Notes under the pieces: model-generated
Seen by the model: only the letters and a program-made list of their open reading frames with translations
Databases searched by the model: none
What the model was told of the DNA's origin: nothing
Assembly: GCA_905182545.1 (NCBI GenBank)
Contig: CAJJBY010000005.1
Location: 23,528-87,527, forward strand
Length of the DNA: 64,000 nt
Reading direction: 5' to 3'
From: an uncultured Candidatus Puniceispirillum sp.
GTDB taxonomy: Bacteria > Pseudomonadota > Alphaproteobacteria > Puniceispirillales > Puniceispirillaceae
Program-made: the position numbers and the translations under genes
Shown here: positions 1 to 8,848 of the stretch, one piece after another
Numbering within the stretch: the first letter of the stretch is position 1
How the letters are laid out: each line of letters begins with the position of its first letter

Positions 1-251
1 AAACAAGCTGTTGCGGCATGGCCGGAGCTTTTGGCTATGGCGCCGACACATTTGACGTGTCGATGAAAATGGCAAATGCCACGCTTCTTCCCAAAATTCG
101 CGATTCCGCATCTGATACGGTCATTATTGCCGATGGCACATCATGCCGCTGTCAAATCAAGGATGGCACCGCACGCGAAGCAAAACATGTCGCGATTATC
201 CTAGACGAACGGATCAAAGCGACTGATAATGATACAAGCAGAAATAACTAA
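1..251 (+). CDS. C-terminal end of FAD/Fe-S oxidoreductase (partial)
   Basis: The gene enters from the left edge; the frame is open from base 3. The visible ~82 residues start with TSCCGMAGAFGYG, the last cysteine-rich (CCG) motif of fused FAD-linked oxidase/Fe-S proteins related to glycolate oxidase and D-2-hydroxyacid dehydrogenases. A second cysteine pair (TSCRCQI) follows near the end. In that family these cysteines bind an iron-sulfur cluster that takes electrons from the flavin. The stop lies 19 bases before a GntR regulator on the same strand, so the two are probably co-transcribed. The substrate cannot be told from this fragment. Confidence 0.75.
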   Translation, partial: TSCCGMAGAFGYGADTFDVSMKMANATLLPKIRDSASDTVIIADGTSCRCQIKDGTAREAKHVAIILDERIKATDNDTSRNN

Positions 252-270
252 GCTTCAGGATTTAGAATAG

Positions 271-933
271 ATGGACAGATTACCATCGGCGAAAATCAGA
301 GACTCGCTTGAACAGCGTATTGTCGAAGGCGAGCTTGGCAATGGCAAACGCCTTGATGAAACTGAATTATCCAGCTTTTACGGCGTATCGCGAACCCCGG
401 TTCGTGAAGCGCTGCAACGGCTAGCCGAATCTGGCCTTGCCGACCATCTGCCGCGCCGTGGCACCTTTGTTCGCTCGCCAAGCCTTAGCCAGCTTGTTGA
501 AATGTTTGAAGTGATGGCCGAGCTGGAATGTATGGCCATCCGGCTTGCCGCACGCCGCGCCACCGCCAATGACATTGACGCGCTGGAAAAAGACAATGAA
601 ACCTGCCGTGCGGCGGTTGCTGCCAATGACACCAAGAAATATTACGAGGTCAATGCCCGCCTTCATGGCCGCATTTATCAAATGTCTGGAAATAGCTTTC
701 TAGCCATTGAAGCGCGCCGCCTTCATGATCGTCTTCGCCCTTTCCGCCGCCTGCAATTACGGGTACGCGGCCGGATGGAGGAATCAATGGCCGAACATGA
801 TATCATTCTGGCGGCACTTCGTGATGGCGATGCCGACCTCGCTATGGAAACCATGAAAAAACACATCACCATTGTTGGTGTCCGGTTTAATGACCTTGTT
901 TCAAGCTTTAACCAAATCATGGGTGATGAGTAA
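271..933 (+). CDS. GntR-family transcriptional regulator, FCD (FadR/VanR) type
   Basis: A 220-residue DNA-binding regulator. Residues ~8-75 form the winged helix with the hallmark VSRTPVREALQRL recognition helix. Residues ~85-215 are an all-helical FCD ligand domain; histidines in NARLHGRIY, MAEHDII and MKKHI are the usual metal/ligand-binding positions. FCD regulators usually sense carboxylic acids and control nearby catabolic genes. It follows the oxidoreductase tail closely and precedes a ThDP enzyme by 180 bases, so it probably regulates one or both. I found no clear operator. Length is normal for the family. Confidence 0.9.
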   Translation: MDRLPSAKIRDSLEQRIVEGELGNGKRLDETELSSFYGVSRTPVREALQRLAESGLADHLPRRGTFVRSPSLSQLVEMFEVMAELECMAIRLAARRATANDIDALEKDNETCRAAVAANDTKKYYEVNARLHGRIYQMSGNSFLAIEARRLHDRLRPFRRLQLRVRGRMEESMAEHDIILAALRDGDADLAMETMKKHITIVGVRFNDLVSSFNQIMGDE

Positions 934-1113
934 TCATCTACGCAAGATTAACCGCGCCATAATCGTGCATATCCCTGCAAATCAAAGTCCCAGAATTGAT
1001 CTGAACGCGGCCATTTTTGTTGGAAGCCACCAAGGCTTGTGCCATGATTCAGCGAAGATCATTTAGCATGTAATGATCGCCGCAAAGGTGATGACCAAAA
1101 GGGAGCCAAGCAT

Positions 1114-2916
1114 TTGTCAGATACAAATAAGTTAAATGGCGGGCAAGTGATTATTGATTATCTGATCAAGGAAAAAGTGCCTTATGTCTTTGGCCTATGC
1201 GGCCATGGCAATATCGGTCTGATTGATGCAATGCATGAACGCCAAGATGATATTGGCACAATCTCGGTTCACCATGAAAGCGTCGCTGGTTTTATGGCCG
1301 ATGTCTATTATCGGGTGTCAGGCCAGCCAACAGCGACCTTCACATCATGTGGCCCAGGATCAGCAAATCTGCCCATCAGCCTTGGCAATGCCTTTTTTGA
1401 TTCGGTTCCGTTTCTGGCGATTACCGGCAATGTGCCAACAAGCCAGTTTAATCGCGGCGCGTTTCAAGAAACCTATCGCCATTATCAGGCTGATTTCCCC
1501 TCAACCGTACAGGCCTATTGCAAACGCGTCTACCAGCCTACCCGTGGTGAACAGGTTCCGCTTATGATGCGTCAGGCATGGAAAACCATGACAACTGGAC
1601 GCCCGGGTCCAGTTGTTCTTGATGTTCCTTTTGATATTTTCAAAGAAGCCGCAGCGAGTGAAACCCCTGATCCGGCGGCATGGTCATCCAATATTTCATC
1701 GCGTTGCGGTGCTGATCCTGATGGCGTAGTCAAGGCCGTCGATATGCTGCTGTCTGCCGAAAAGCCGGTGATTGTTGTTGGGCAGGGTGTTCGCTATGGT
1801 GGCGCGGCAGATGAATTGCTGGCACTGGCGGAACGGCTGCAAATTCCAGTTGCATCATCGGCAAGCGGGCTTGGTGCCATACCGGTTCAGCATCCCTTAT
1901 CACTTGGGCTGGTGCAGCGTGGTGGCACTTATCAATCAAACCATGCTTGTCGGCAGGCCGATGTTTTGCTGGCGCTTGGTGTCAGATTTGATGACCGAAC
2001 CTCCAGCTCTTGGATTCCCGGCTATTCCTTTACCATCCCGCCAACAAGATTGATCCATGTTGATATTGATCCTGAAGAAATCGGTCGGAATTATCCGGTT
2101 GCACTTGGCCTGATGGCCGATGTGCGCACCTTTCTTCGGCAAGTACTGGCCGAGCTTGACCGCCGCGGCCATAGCGGCGAGCCAACGGCCGCAAGCCGCA
2201 AATGGCTGGCAGCGATTGATGGCTATCGTGCTGAATGGAACGCCTTTACCGCGCCTGGCTATAGTGATGACAGCAGCCCTATCAATCCACAGCGGGCGGC
2301 AGTTGAAATTGACAAAGCGCTTCCCGAAGACGCCATTCTGGTTAGTGATATCGGCGTGCATCACAATTGGTTGCTACAATTCTGCAACCCAACCCGACCT
2401 GATTCATTGATCGGGTCAATGGGGTTTGGCCCGATGGGATTTGGTGTTGCTGGAGTTATGGGTGCCAAGCTGGCCGCGCCTGACCGGCCTTGTGTTTCGG
2501 TTTGCGGCGACGGAGCGTTCTTTATGCATGCCAATGTTCTGGGAACAGCGGTTGAATATAATATTCCAGTTGTCTGGGTGGTTTGGAATAACTACGCCTA
2601 TGGCTCGATCCGCGGCTTGCAACGGGGCTATCTTGGTAACCGCGAACTGGCAACCGATTTTCATCATCCCGATACCGGCCTTCCCTATAACCCCGATTTT
2701 GCCGCAATGGCCAGATCAGCCGGTGTTGAAGGGGTTAGCATTGACCGTGCTGGCGATCTTGGCGACGCCATTCTGGCCGGAATCAAAAGCAATCGTCCCT
2801 ATTTGATCGATGCCAATATCAGCGGCGATTTAAACCCGCCCGGTGCAGGTGTTTGGGAAATCCCAGGCCTTGGCGTGAATAAACCCGCAATTGGCGAACG
2901 CTATATTCCAAAATAG
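1114..2916 (+). CDS. Thiamine pyrophosphate-dependent enzyme (acetolactate synthase-like)
   Basis: A 600-residue ThDP enzyme with PYR, central and PP domains in the acetolactate synthase order. The catalytic glutamate sits in VHHESVAGF (E55). The ThDP/Mg motif starts at GDG (~464) and ends at the NN of VVWNNYAYG (~491). The start is TTG at 1114, chosen because GGGAG lies 8 bases upstream and no in-frame ATG fits. The family includes acetolactate synthase, oxalyl-CoA decarboxylase and sulfoacetaldehyde acetyltransferase. No separate regulatory subunit gene is adjacent, which argues against housekeeping acetolactate synthase. Exact substrate unknown. Confidence 0.85.
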   Translation: MSDTNKLNGGQVIIDYLIKEKVPYVFGLCGHGNIGLIDAMHERQDDIGTISVHHESVAGFMADVYYRVSGQPTATFTSCGPGSANLPISLGNAFFDSVPFLAITGNVPTSQFNRGAFQETYRHYQADFPSTVQAYCKRVYQPTRGEQVPLMMRQAWKTMTTGRPGPVVLDVPFDIFKEAAASETPDPAAWSSNISSRCGADPDGVVKAVDMLLSAEKPVIVVGQGVRYGGAADELLALAERLQIPVASSASGLGAIPVQHPLSLGLVQRGGTYQSNHACRQADVLLALGVRFDDRTSSSWIPGYSFTIPPTRLIHVDIDPEEIGRNYPVALGLMADVRTFLRQVLAELDRRGHSGEPTAASRKWLAAIDGYRAEWNAFTAPGYSDDSSPINPQRAAVEIDKALPEDAILVSDIGVHHNWLLQFCNPTRPDSLIGSMGFGPMGFGVAGVMGAKLAAPDRPCVSVCGDGAFFMHANVLGTAVEYNIPVVWVVWNNYAYGSIRGLQRGYLGNRELATDFHHPDTGLPYNPDFAAMARSAGVEGVSIDRAGDLGDAILAGIKSNRPYLIDANISGDLNPPGAGVWEIPGLGVNKPAIGERYIPK

Positions 2917-2994
2917 GAACAAGCCAAAACCAAGCCCATATTACCAGCGTGATGCCACATGATTTTGTGGTTCACCCTGTTCCGCCAAAATGAT

Positions 2995-4641
2995 TTATGT
3001 GACCGTTTTCGCCTGTTCGCGAAGCACGGTTTTCTGAATCTTGCCTGTCTGGGTTTTTGGTAAGACGGAAAACACAAAATGGCTTGGTAATTTATAGTTT
3101 GCCAAATGCTCACGGCAAAAAGCCCGCAAATCATCAATGTCTGGTTGATCCACATTCGGCTTTAAGGTGATGAAAGCGCATGGCGTCTCGCCCCATTTAT
3201 CATCAGGGCGGGCAACCACCGCAGCTTCCATAATATCGGGATGCTGGTACAGCGCTTCTTCCACCTCAAGGCTGGAAATATTTTCACCACCCGAAATGAT
3301 AATGTCCTTTGATCGATCTTTGACCTCGGCATAGCCATCGGGATGCATCACCGCAAGATCTCCGCTATGAAACCAACCGCCAGACGATGCTTTTGCGGTA
3401 TCTACGGGGTTTTTGAGATAGCCCTTCATAACCGTATTGCCACGAAGCATGATCTCGCCAATGGTTTTGCCATCAGCGGGAACTGGTGCCATTGTTTGCG
3501 GATCGACCACCCGATAATCGCCAGCCAGAACATGCGGCACGCCTTGACGCGCCATTTTCTGCGCCCGTGCGGCAAGTGGCAATTCTTCCCATTCCGCCTG
3601 CATTTCACAAATCAAAGACGGGCCATAGGATTCGGTCAATCCATAAAGATGGGTGATTTTGAAACCCATCGTTTCCATATCATCAATTACCTTGCTTGGT
3701 GGCGCTGCGCCGCCAGTGGCAATTTGAACCGGAATTGTTTTGGCGGTCTTTGGCTTGGCCTCATCAGGCGCGTGGATCAACATTGACAGCACAATTGGTG
3801 CGGCCGCCATATGGGTTACATTTTCCGCATCGATTAACCGAAACACTTCGGCCGGATCAATCGCCCGCAAACAAACATGCGTGCCACCAACCGCCGTTAC
3901 AGCCCATGGATGCGTCCAGCCATTGCAATGAAATAACGGCAAAGTCCAAAGATAGATACTGCTGGTGTTTAGCCCCATCGCCAGAACATTGCCAAGCGCA
4001 TTCAATGCTGCCCCGCGATGCGAATAGACAACACCTTTTGGATTGCCTGTTGTTCCCGACGTGTAGCTCAGCGAAATCGGCATGGTTTCATCTTGCAAAT
4101 CAAACAGGGGCGTTTCCGCCAAGCCGCCAGCCAGAAAACTTTCATAATCAACATCACCAATCATTCGGCCAAGATCGACAGCCGGATCATCAATGCAAAT
4201 CACCCTGATTTTGCGATCACAGATTGCCATCGCCGCCTCGGCAACATCGGCATATTCGCGGTCAACAAACAGCATCTGGCTTTCGCCGTGATCAAGAATG
4301 GTTGCAATTGTCTTGGCATCTAGGCGTGTATTGATTGTGTTCAGAACCGCGCCTGTCATCGGCACGGCAAAATGCAATTCCAGCATTTCCGGCACATTCG
4401 GACATAAGATTGAAACCGTGGTTTGTGGCGCAATGCCAGAACCGATAATTGCCGCGGCAAGCTGTTTGCAACGCTTGCCAAATTCGGCATAGCTTATCCG
4501 CCGCGCACCATAGGCAATGGCCGTTTTTGTCGCAAAAACATAGGCAACACGGTCAATGAAATGCACCGGTGATAGCGGCTGCATATCAGCCCCTTGCATA
4601 TCCAGCACGGCGAATGGTGATCCAGATGACATATCAGACAT
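2995..4641 (-). CDS. AMP-forming acyl-CoA synthetase (medium-chain fatty acid ligase type)
   Basis: A 548-residue ANL-superfamily ligase that would activate a carboxylic acid to its CoA thioester with ATP. The AMP/phosphate loop SYTSGTTGNPKG is at ~192-203, the GWFHSGDLA hinge region near 430, and the C-terminal catalytic lysine is in KTQTGKIQK near the end. Sequence style (YAEFGKR, LPLFHCNGW) is that of AlkK-like medium-chain or short-chain acyl-CoA ligases. It is followed on the same strand by acyl-CoA dehydrogenase and SDR genes upstream (4667-6695), so the three form a beta-oxidation-like operon. Substrate is not determinable. Confidence 0.9.
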   Translation of the reverse strand: MSDMSSGSPFAVLDMQGADMQPLSPVHFIDRVAYVFATKTAIAYGARRISYAEFGKRCKQLAAAIIGSGIAPQTTVSILCPNVPEMLELHFAVPMTGAVLNTINTRLDAKTIATILDHGESQMLFVDREYADVAEAAMAICDRKIRVICIDDPAVDLGRMIGDVDYESFLAGGLAETPLFDLQDETMPISLSYTSGTTGNPKGVVYSHRGAALNALGNVLAMGLNTSSIYLWTLPLFHCNGWTHPWAVTAVGGTHVCLRAIDPAEVFRLIDAENVTHMAAAPIVLSMLIHAPDEAKPKTAKTIPVQIATGGAAPPSKVIDDMETMGFKITHLYGLTESYGPSLICEMQAEWEELPLAARAQKMARQGVPHVLAGDYRVVDPQTMAPVPADGKTIGEIMLRGNTVMKGYLKNPVDTAKASSGGWFHSGDLAVMHPDGYAEVKDRSKDIIISGGENISSLEVEEALYQHPDIMEAAVVARPDDKWGETPCAFITLKPNVDQPDIDDLRAFCREHLANYKLPSHFVFSVLPKTQTGKIQKTVLREQAKTVT

Positions 4642-4666
4642 AGCTTAAATCCCCCCTTGATTCAGA

Positions 4667-5875
4667 TTAATCATGACCGACACCCCAGCCCCAGAAATCA
4701 TGATCTGTTTGTTGTAAAAACCGGCTGATAACCATCTGATGCACTTCGGTTGCGCCATCAACAAGCAATGCCTGACGCCCATAGCGATAGATCCATTCCA
4801 AAACCGTATCGGTTGAATAGCCGCGCGCGCCACAAATTTGAATAGCGTCGCTTGTGACCCGATTCAATAATTGCGAAACATGGATTTTCGCAATTGAAAT
4901 ATCTTGGCGTGCTTTTGAGCCCTGTTCAATCCGCCATGCCGCACGCATCACCATGATCCGGCCAATCTCGATATCCATCGCTGCCTGACCAAGCTTCATC
5001 TGAATCGACTCACGGTCAATCAGCTTGACGCCAAAACCAGTTCGGTGCGCCGCATAATCAGCCGCAATATCAACCGCACGTTTGGCCAGCCCAAGCCAGC
5101 GCATGCAATGCGTTAACCGCGCAAGGCCAAGCCGGATTTGTGTCACCTTCAGGCCTTTGCCCTCGCCCATCAGCACACGGTCATCATCAAGTTCCATGCC
5201 ATCAAACACCAATTCACAATGGCCGCCATGTTCTTCTGGCCCCATGATGCCGATCCGTCTTTCGATGCGCCAGCCCGGATCATCACGGTGAAACAAAAAG
5301 GCGGTTAACCCGTCACGCGCGCCATCTCCTGTTTTGGCCATCAAAATAAAATGCGCCGCCTCGCCAGCGCCGGTAATATACCATTTGCGGCCATTGATGA
5401 CCCATTTGCCATTCACCCGCTTTGCCGTTGTTTGGATCATGCTTGGGTCTGAACCGCCACCGGGCGCAGGTTCGGTCATGGCAAAGGATGACCGCACATC
5501 ACCATTGATAATAGGTGTCAGCCAGCGATCTTTTTGCGCTTGGTTGGCAACTTTATTCAGAATATACATATTGCCGTCATCAGGTGCCGCACAATTGAAG
5601 GCAACCGGCCCAAAGATTGAATAATTCATGGCTTCATACAACACCGCCATACCGGTTGGCTCATAACCAAGCCCGCCCTGCTCACGCGGAATTTGCGGTG
5701 CCCATAATCCAGCCGCCTTAACCTTGACACGAAGCGTTTGCAATACCGCCATATCAATATTGCCGTAGGAATCGTAATTTTTCCGATCAGCTTCAAGCGG
5801 CACGATTTCATCGCGGACAAAGGCGCGCAACCGATCGTGATCGGCCTGTAATGCGGCATCAATTGAAAAATCCAT
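4667..5875 (-). CDS. Acyl-CoA dehydrogenase (ACAD11-like)
   Basis: A 402-residue FAD-dependent acyl-CoA dehydrogenase that introduces the alpha-beta double bond. The flavin/substrate loop SSFAMTEPAPGGGSDPS lies near 131-147, and the C-terminal block GARGYSTDTVLEWIYR followed by LLVDGATEVHQMV is the family signature around the active site. It sits 25 bases upstream of the acyl-CoA synthetase. The phosphotransferase-like gene at 6926, divergent from this operon, matches the N-terminal half of eukaryotic ACAD10/11, where kinase-like and dehydrogenase domains are fused; this supports a shared role with hydroxylated fatty acyl-CoAs, as inference. Confidence 0.9.
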   Translation of the reverse strand: MDFSIDAALQADHDRLRAFVRDEIVPLEADRKNYDSYGNIDMAVLQTLRVKVKAAGLWAPQIPREQGGLGYEPTGMAVLYEAMNYSIFGPVAFNCAAPDDGNMYILNKVANQAQKDRWLTPIINGDVRSSFAMTEPAPGGGSDPSMIQTTAKRVNGKWVINGRKWYITGAGEAAHFILMAKTGDGARDGLTAFLFHRDDPGWRIERRIGIMGPEEHGGHCELVFDGMELDDDRVLMGEGKGLKVTQIRLGLARLTHCMRWLGLAKRAVDIAADYAAHRTGFGVKLIDRESIQMKLGQAAMDIEIGRIMVMRAAWRIEQGSKARQDISIAKIHVSQLLNRVTSDAIQICGARGYSTDTVLEWIYRYGRQALLVDGATEVHQMVISRFLQQTDHDFWGWGVGHD

Positions 5876-5960
5876 ATTTTGGCAATCCTATTCTTTTCAA
5901 AGCGGTAATTTTTTTAAACTTTATATTTTGGGCTTTATCTCTTTTCGGAGCTGTTTTCGT

Positions 5961-6695
5961 TTACAGGCTGGCACTCATGCCGCCATCGATGGTCAGGGTT
6001 TCACCCGTCATATAGCTATTGGCTGGGTCTAGCAGAAATAACAAAGCTGGCATCAACTCGGCAGGGCTGGCAAAACGGTGAAGCGCGGTACGTTTTTGTA
6101 GTTTTATGCCAGCATCGCTTGTTAGGAAATCACGGTTTAGATCGGTCATCACATAACCAGGTGCCAGCGCATTCACCCGAATCTGGTCGCGCGCGAGCTC
6201 AATCGCTGCCGAACGTGTCATCTGCATGATTGCCGCCTTGCTGGCCGCATAAATGCCGGTATGCGGCAATGGTCGATGGCCTAGCACTGATGCGATATTC
6301 ACAATAACGCCACCGCCAGCCGCCTTTAGCACCGGAACCGCAGCCTGCAATGTCCAAAGACTGCCAAGAAAATTCGTGTCAATGACGCGTCTTACATCAT
6401 CTTCGGCACTGGCATGCAATGCGGCAGTCACAGCGATGCCTGCATTATTCACAAGCCCATCAAACTGACGACTGGCAAGCCCATCTGCAACCGCATCAAT
6501 CTTGGCCACATCGGCCAGGATAAGATCATGACCAGTACCGGACAAATCGGCAATCATCGCCGCCAATGCCGCCTCATCACGGCCAAGCGCAAGAATGATT
6601 CCGCCAGCATCGGCAATGGCGTGACAAAACAAAGCGCCAAGGCCGCGCGCAGCGCCAGTGACCACAATCGTCTTTCCATGAAGTTTTCCGGTCAT
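5961..6695 (-). CDS. SDR-family NAD(P)-dependent oxidoreductase
   Basis: A 244-residue classical short-chain dehydrogenase. TGAARGLG (~12-19) is the nucleotide-binding motif, LVNNAGIA gives the NNAG motif, and the active site is the serine of NIASVLG plus YAASK. The C-terminus ends MTGETLTIDGGMSAS, as usual for FabG-like members. It is the first gene of the minus-strand group SDR, acyl-CoA dehydrogenase, acyl-CoA ligase; a 3-hydroxyacyl or 3-oxoacyl reductase step would suit that set. About 85 AT-rich bases separate it from the dehydrogenase. Confidence 0.9.
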   Translation of the reverse strand: MTGKLHGKTIVVTGAARGLGALFCHAIADAGGIILALGRDEAALAAMIADLSGTGHDLILADVAKIDAVADGLASRQFDGLVNNAGIAVTAALHASAEDDVRRVIDTNFLGSLWTLQAAVPVLKAAGGGVIVNIASVLGHRPLPHTGIYAASKAAIMQMTRSAAIELARDQIRVNALAPGYVMTDLNRDFLTSDAGIKLQKRTALHRFASPAELMPALLFLLDPANSYMTGETLTIDGGMSASL

Positions 6696-6925
6696 GCATT
6701 CTCTCCGAAACCAAAATTTATCATGAATTGACCTGAAGTTAAGTTAAAGTGAAGGGCAATCATAGCAAGCATACAAGTTAGCGTCTTTTTCGTTTCATCG
6801 CTTGAAACAGCCTAGTAAACTTACGCTAGCTGAGCCAAGATGGTCAAAACAATCTTGCTATCTGCCCCTTTGTTGACCTTGCAAATTCCAATTTCACTCC
6901 ATCATTGTTAAATCAGAGCTATGTG

Positions 6926-7999
6926 ATGACGAATTTTACGACCGGCCCCAACAAAGCGCATGATGCGTCACTTTTATCATCACTGACAGAATGGCTGCAA
7001 ACCGCAGCCCCGCAAATTGGCGCGCCGATTGATCTGGACAAATTTTCCAGCGGCCAGTCAAACCCAACATACCGACTGCAAACCGATCTTGGCGAACAGG
7101 ATGGCCGGTTCGTTCTTCGCACCCAGCCAGCTGGCTTATTGTTGAAATCAGCACATGCGGTTGATCGCGAATTTCGCGTCATGAAAGCATTGGATAAAAC
7201 GGCGGTACCGGTCCCGGGGATGATTGCCGCTTGCGATGATCCAGATGTCATTGGCATGAAGTTTTTTGTCATGCGCGAAATTGAGGGCGACACCCTGTTT
7301 GATCCTGCTTTGGCCAGCTATGCTGGTGCCGATCGGCACGCCCTGTTTCATGCCAAAATTGACGTTCTTGCCGCATTGGCAAAGCTTGACCCGATTGCGC
7401 TTGGGCTTGAGGGCTTTGGCAAACCATCAGGCTATATTGATCGCCAGCTTGGCACATGGACGCGCCAATATCACGCCAGTGAAACCGAGCCGATTGCCGC
7501 GATGGAATTTCTGCTTGCCGAACTGCCAAATTACATTGATGAAGATGTTCCTGGCTTTTGCGTCATCCATGGTGATTTCCGGCTGGATAATCTGCTGATC
7601 CGTGATCAGGTCAAAATTGCTGCCTTGATTGATTGGGAATTAAGCACCCTTGGACCAGCCTTTATTGACCTTAGCTATTGGTGCGCAATGCTGCGCATGG
7701 ATGCTAAATGGCCAATTGGCGGGCTTGGCGGTATTGATCGGGCCAGTCTTGGCATTCCAGATGAAGCCGCGCTGGTTGCCGCCTTTTGCGCCAAAACAGG
7801 TCTTGAGCGTCCGGCAAATTGGGATGCGCTAATCGCCTTTCAATGTTTCCGGTTTGCCGCCATATTACAAGGCGTTCTAAAACGTCACCTTGATGGCAAT
7901 GCGTCGGCAGATAATGCCGCATTGGTTGGCGGTCAGGCCAAATTAGTGGCCGGTCTTGGTGAAGATATCCTATCAGATTATATCGCCAAAAATGGCTGA
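6926..7999 (+). CDS. Phosphotransferase (APH) family protein, ACAD10/11 kinase-like
   Basis: About 357 residues from the ATG at 6926; a TTG start at 6905 is possible but GAG just upstream favours the ATG. The kinase fold is marked by VIHGDFRLDNLL (catalytic aspartate, ~215) and ALIDWELSTLGP (metal aspartate, ~236). This subgroup, unlike antibiotic kinases, is usually found beside acyl-CoA dehydrogenases and resembles the N-terminal kinase domain of ACAD10/11, which phosphorylates 4-hydroxyacyl-CoAs. It is divergent from the SDR/dehydrogenase/ligase operon, supporting that role. Its stop abuts the convergent hydrolase gene. Confidence 0.85.
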   Translation: MTNFTTGPNKAHDASLLSSLTEWLQTAAPQIGAPIDLDKFSSGQSNPTYRLQTDLGEQDGRFVLRTQPAGLLLKSAHAVDREFRVMKALDKTAVPVPGMIAACDDPDVIGMKFFVMREIEGDTLFDPALASYAGADRHALFHAKIDVLAALAKLDPIALGLEGFGKPSGYIDRQLGTWTRQYHASETEPIAAMEFLLAELPNYIDEDVPGFCVIHGDFRLDNLLIRDQVKIAALIDWELSTLGPAFIDLSYWCAMLRMDAKWPIGGLGGIDRASLGIPDEAALVAAFCAKTGLERPANWDALIAFQCFRFAAILQGVLKRHLDGNASADNAALVGGQAKLVAGLGEDILSDYIAKNG

Positions 8000-8848
8000 T
8001 TACAAACCGCGCGACAAGAATTTCATCCAATTATGAAGCCTCGCCCCATCGTGGTGATTGGCATCGCATAAACAATCAACAAGATTGAAATGATGCAGAC
8101 CGCCGCAACCATGAAACTGAGCCCGATCACCACGTTGGCAAAGCGCCTCTGCCATAATCCATGATTGGTCAATCCAGCCAGACGGTTCGGCACCGCCAAC
8201 CGCAATATAATAGGCAGGCCCAACCGCAGGCATATGGGTTAAACAATTCCATTTATGCGCCTCGTCCATGCTAAGACGCACATCCTCATTCACCGCCAGT
8301 TCCAGCACCAATTCGGTTTCATAAATGCCCGATAGCGCGGCAATCCCCGCAAGCCGGTTCGCTAATTTTGGGTGATGCGATAGATGAAGCGCAATATGCG
8401 CACCAGCCGAATGACCAAACATGATGATCGGCTGATGATGGCCGCCTGCATCAAGCATTTTTATCACCTCGTCAATGCCAGTGCCAAGATGCGTCATCAT
8501 CTGGGTCATGCTAACATCGGGGCAAAGCGGGTAATTCATATTAACCAGCCCAAATCCACTTTTTGCCAGATCGGCCATATGATGATTCATATCGGCCTTA
8601 TCAAGCGCCCGCCAATAGCCACCATGAAAATTAATGATGATTGGCCGGTCTTTATGCCCCGGATGAAAATCATAACGCATCAGATGATGCGGGCCATAGG
8701 CAAGATCAAAACGACCGGTTAATTCAGCTTTGCGAACTTCCGATTGATCAGCCCATGCCGCAAGACAAACCGCCGCCGCATCGCCAACAGCAACGCGCGG
8801 ATTGAATTGTGATTCCATGCCGTGATCAAGCCAAACCTGCCAGCTCAT
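8000..8848 (-). CDS. Alpha/beta hydrolase, kynurenine formamidase-like
   Basis: A 282-residue serine hydrolase. HGGYW at 75-79 is the oxyanion motif typical of arylformamidase/kynurenine formamidase-like esterases; GHSAG at 145-149 carries the nucleophile Ser147; the probable catalytic histidine is in GGLHHFNLVD near 254. Its ATG overlaps the stop of the BisC-type reductase gene by four bases (ATGA), so the two are translationally coupled. No other tryptophan-catabolic gene is present, so a true formamidase role is unproven; hydrolysis of another small amide or ester is equally possible. Confidence 0.85.
   Translation of the reverse strand: MSWQVWLDHGMESQFNPRVAVGDAAAVCLAAWADQSEVRKAELTGRFDLAYGPHHLMRYDFHPGHKDRPIIINFHGGYWRALDKADMNHHMADLAKSGFGLVNMNYPLCPDVSMTQMMTHLGTGIDEVIKMLDAGGHHQPIIMFGHSAGAHIALHLSHHPKLANRLAGIAALSGIYETELVLELAVNEDVRLSMDEAHKWNCLTHMPAVGPAYYIAVGGAEPSGWIDQSWIMAEALCQRGDRAQFHGCGGLHHFNLVDCLCDANHHDGARLHNWMKFLSRGL

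Noticed and set aside
3696..4208. Plus-strand open frame (170 codons) opposite the acyl-CoA synthetase
   Set aside because: Shadow frame; the synthetase on the other strand explains all constraint.
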